A DNA stretch of 64,000 nt from Monodelphis domestica (lineage: Eukaryota; Chordata; Mammalia; Didelphimorphia; Didelphidae), in the NCBI RefSeq assembly GCF_027887165.1, contig NC_077235.1, positions 15,848,383 through 15,912,382 of the forward strand. Reading direction: 5' to 3'. Within the stretch, counting starts at the first letter, position 1. The number at the start of each line of letters is the position of its first letter. The position numbers and the translations under genes are program-made. This document shows positions 63,191-64,000 of the stretch, in pieces. Under the pieces are notes generated by a model, which was given only the letters and a program-made list of their open reading frames with translations, was not told the DNA's origin and did not search any database.

Positions 63191-63889
63191 ATCAGAAATT
63201 TTCTATTTTATTGCTTTTCATATTTTTTTTAGTCAATTTAGCATATTTTTCCTCCTTGGTTACAAGAATTATATTCTTTACACCCTTCCCGTAGCCGAGG
63301 GGCAATTCCACTGGGTATGACATGTATCCTTGATGAGAAGCTCTTTCCACGTTGTTGATGTTTGCACGAGGATGTTCATTTAGAGTCTATATCCCCATCC
63401 CTAACCCCCTGGACCCTTGTAATCTAGCAGTTGTTTTTCTTGGTTTTTCTACTCCCATAGTTTTCCTCGTGAATGTGGATAGTGTTCCATTCCTGGAGAT
63501 CGTTCCAGTTCCTGTGGAATTCCTCCAATTCATTATTCCATTGAGCACCATAGTATTCCAGCACCAAGAGATACCACAATTTGTCCATCCATTCCCCAGT
63601 GGAAGGGCATCCCCTCCTTTTCCAATTTTTGGCCACTCCAAAGAGCTCAGCTATGAACAATTTTGTCTAAGTCTTTTTTCTTATTATCTCTTTAGGGTAC
63701 AAACCCTGTAGTGCCATGGTTGGATCAAAAGGTAGACAGTCTTTTAGCTCCCTTTGGGCAGAGTCCCAAATTGCCCTCCATAATCGTTAAATCAATTCCC
63801 CAATGCACCTGCAATGCCTTCCTGTCCTAACTTTGGCACATCCCTTCCAGCATTCATTACTTTCCCTTTCTGTCATGTTAGCCAATCTG
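63191..63889 (-). mobile_element. LINE-1 3' fragment, relic B
   Basis: The same L1 insertion as in the array, with the same 5' truncation at gccaatctg. It lacks ~170 bp present in array units (from gatagtgttc directly to cattcctggag near 63486). ORF2 remnant on the minus strand: ELFGVAKNWKRRGCPSTGEW. Confidence 0.85.
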
Positions 63890-64000
63890 GTAGCCTCCAT
63901 TTTCAATAGGAGACACATTCTCATTGATGCATGGCATGAGAGTGACAACATTATTGGATAGATTCAAACTCTGAAACTGCAGGCAGTGTCACCTATTAAT

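Larger units (their letters stand above)
59280..64000 (+). repeat. Diverged fuller unit (flank relic B), cut by window end
   Basis: Order matches an array unit: head (59285-59793), simple repeats (59795-61050), CCAAT modules (61088-61855), exon-like block (62182-62323), AATAAA (62936), L1 fragment (63191-63889) and the start of the next segment to 64000. Identity is clearly lower than between array units, roughly in the 80s percent by eye, with indels. The single-arm head lacks the inverted copy. Confidence 0.85.

Overview
The window looks like nuclear DNA of a marsupial, with an opossum-like genome the best guess. Every repeat unit carries a minus-strand fragment of a LINE-1 whose ORF2 C-terminus and 3' UTR match the marsupial L1 pattern as I remember it. 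There are also long GATA/GACA tetranucleotide tracts and (CA)n microsatellites. I find no convincing conventional protein-coding gene and no tRNA or rRNA gene. The many short open frames are mostly translations of simple repeats or of the L1 fragment.

Layout. Bases 1 to about 56100 are a head-to-tail macrosatellite. It has eight complete units of 6345-6371 bp, starting at 1, 6359, 12721, 19074, 25419, 31774, 38145 and 44491, plus a ninth starting at 50856. The ninth decays towards its right end. The units are almost identical by eye, differ mainly in microsatellite length, and fall into sub-types. The array runs off the left edge of the window. To the right lie two clearly diverged relatives: a shortened unit (about 57095-59105) and a fuller unit (about 59280 to the window end).

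Each unit has the same order, given here for unit 1. It opens with a head segment whose bases 248-375 recur inverted at 774-900. A purine-rich GATA/GACA tract then switches strand near 1290 to a CTAT/CTGT tract. Next come two tandem modules (1530-1840 and 1972-2285), bounded by inverted ZNF143/Staf-like motifs and filled with facing ATTGG/CCAAT pairs. A TATATAAG box at 2470 is followed by a 142-bp exon-like block with good splice signals (2612-2753), a second acceptor near 2887 and an AATAAA at 3360. After that come the L1 fragment (3614-4488), a (CA)n tract (4945-4980), and a solo LTR of an endogenous retrovirus in minus orientation (5907-6288).

The most interesting reading is that each unit is a candidate Pol II transcription cassette: CCAAT/ZNF143 cluster, TATA box, spliced exon block and polyadenylation signal. 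It would have been amplified at least nine-fold, possibly as a chromatin or noncoding-RNA locus. The LTR and the inverted head arm are in the homogenised units but not at the matching places in the flanking relatives. This gives a relative order: module assembly and L1 insertion, then LTR insertion and head inversion, then amplification. Transcription and protein binding are inferred from motifs only.
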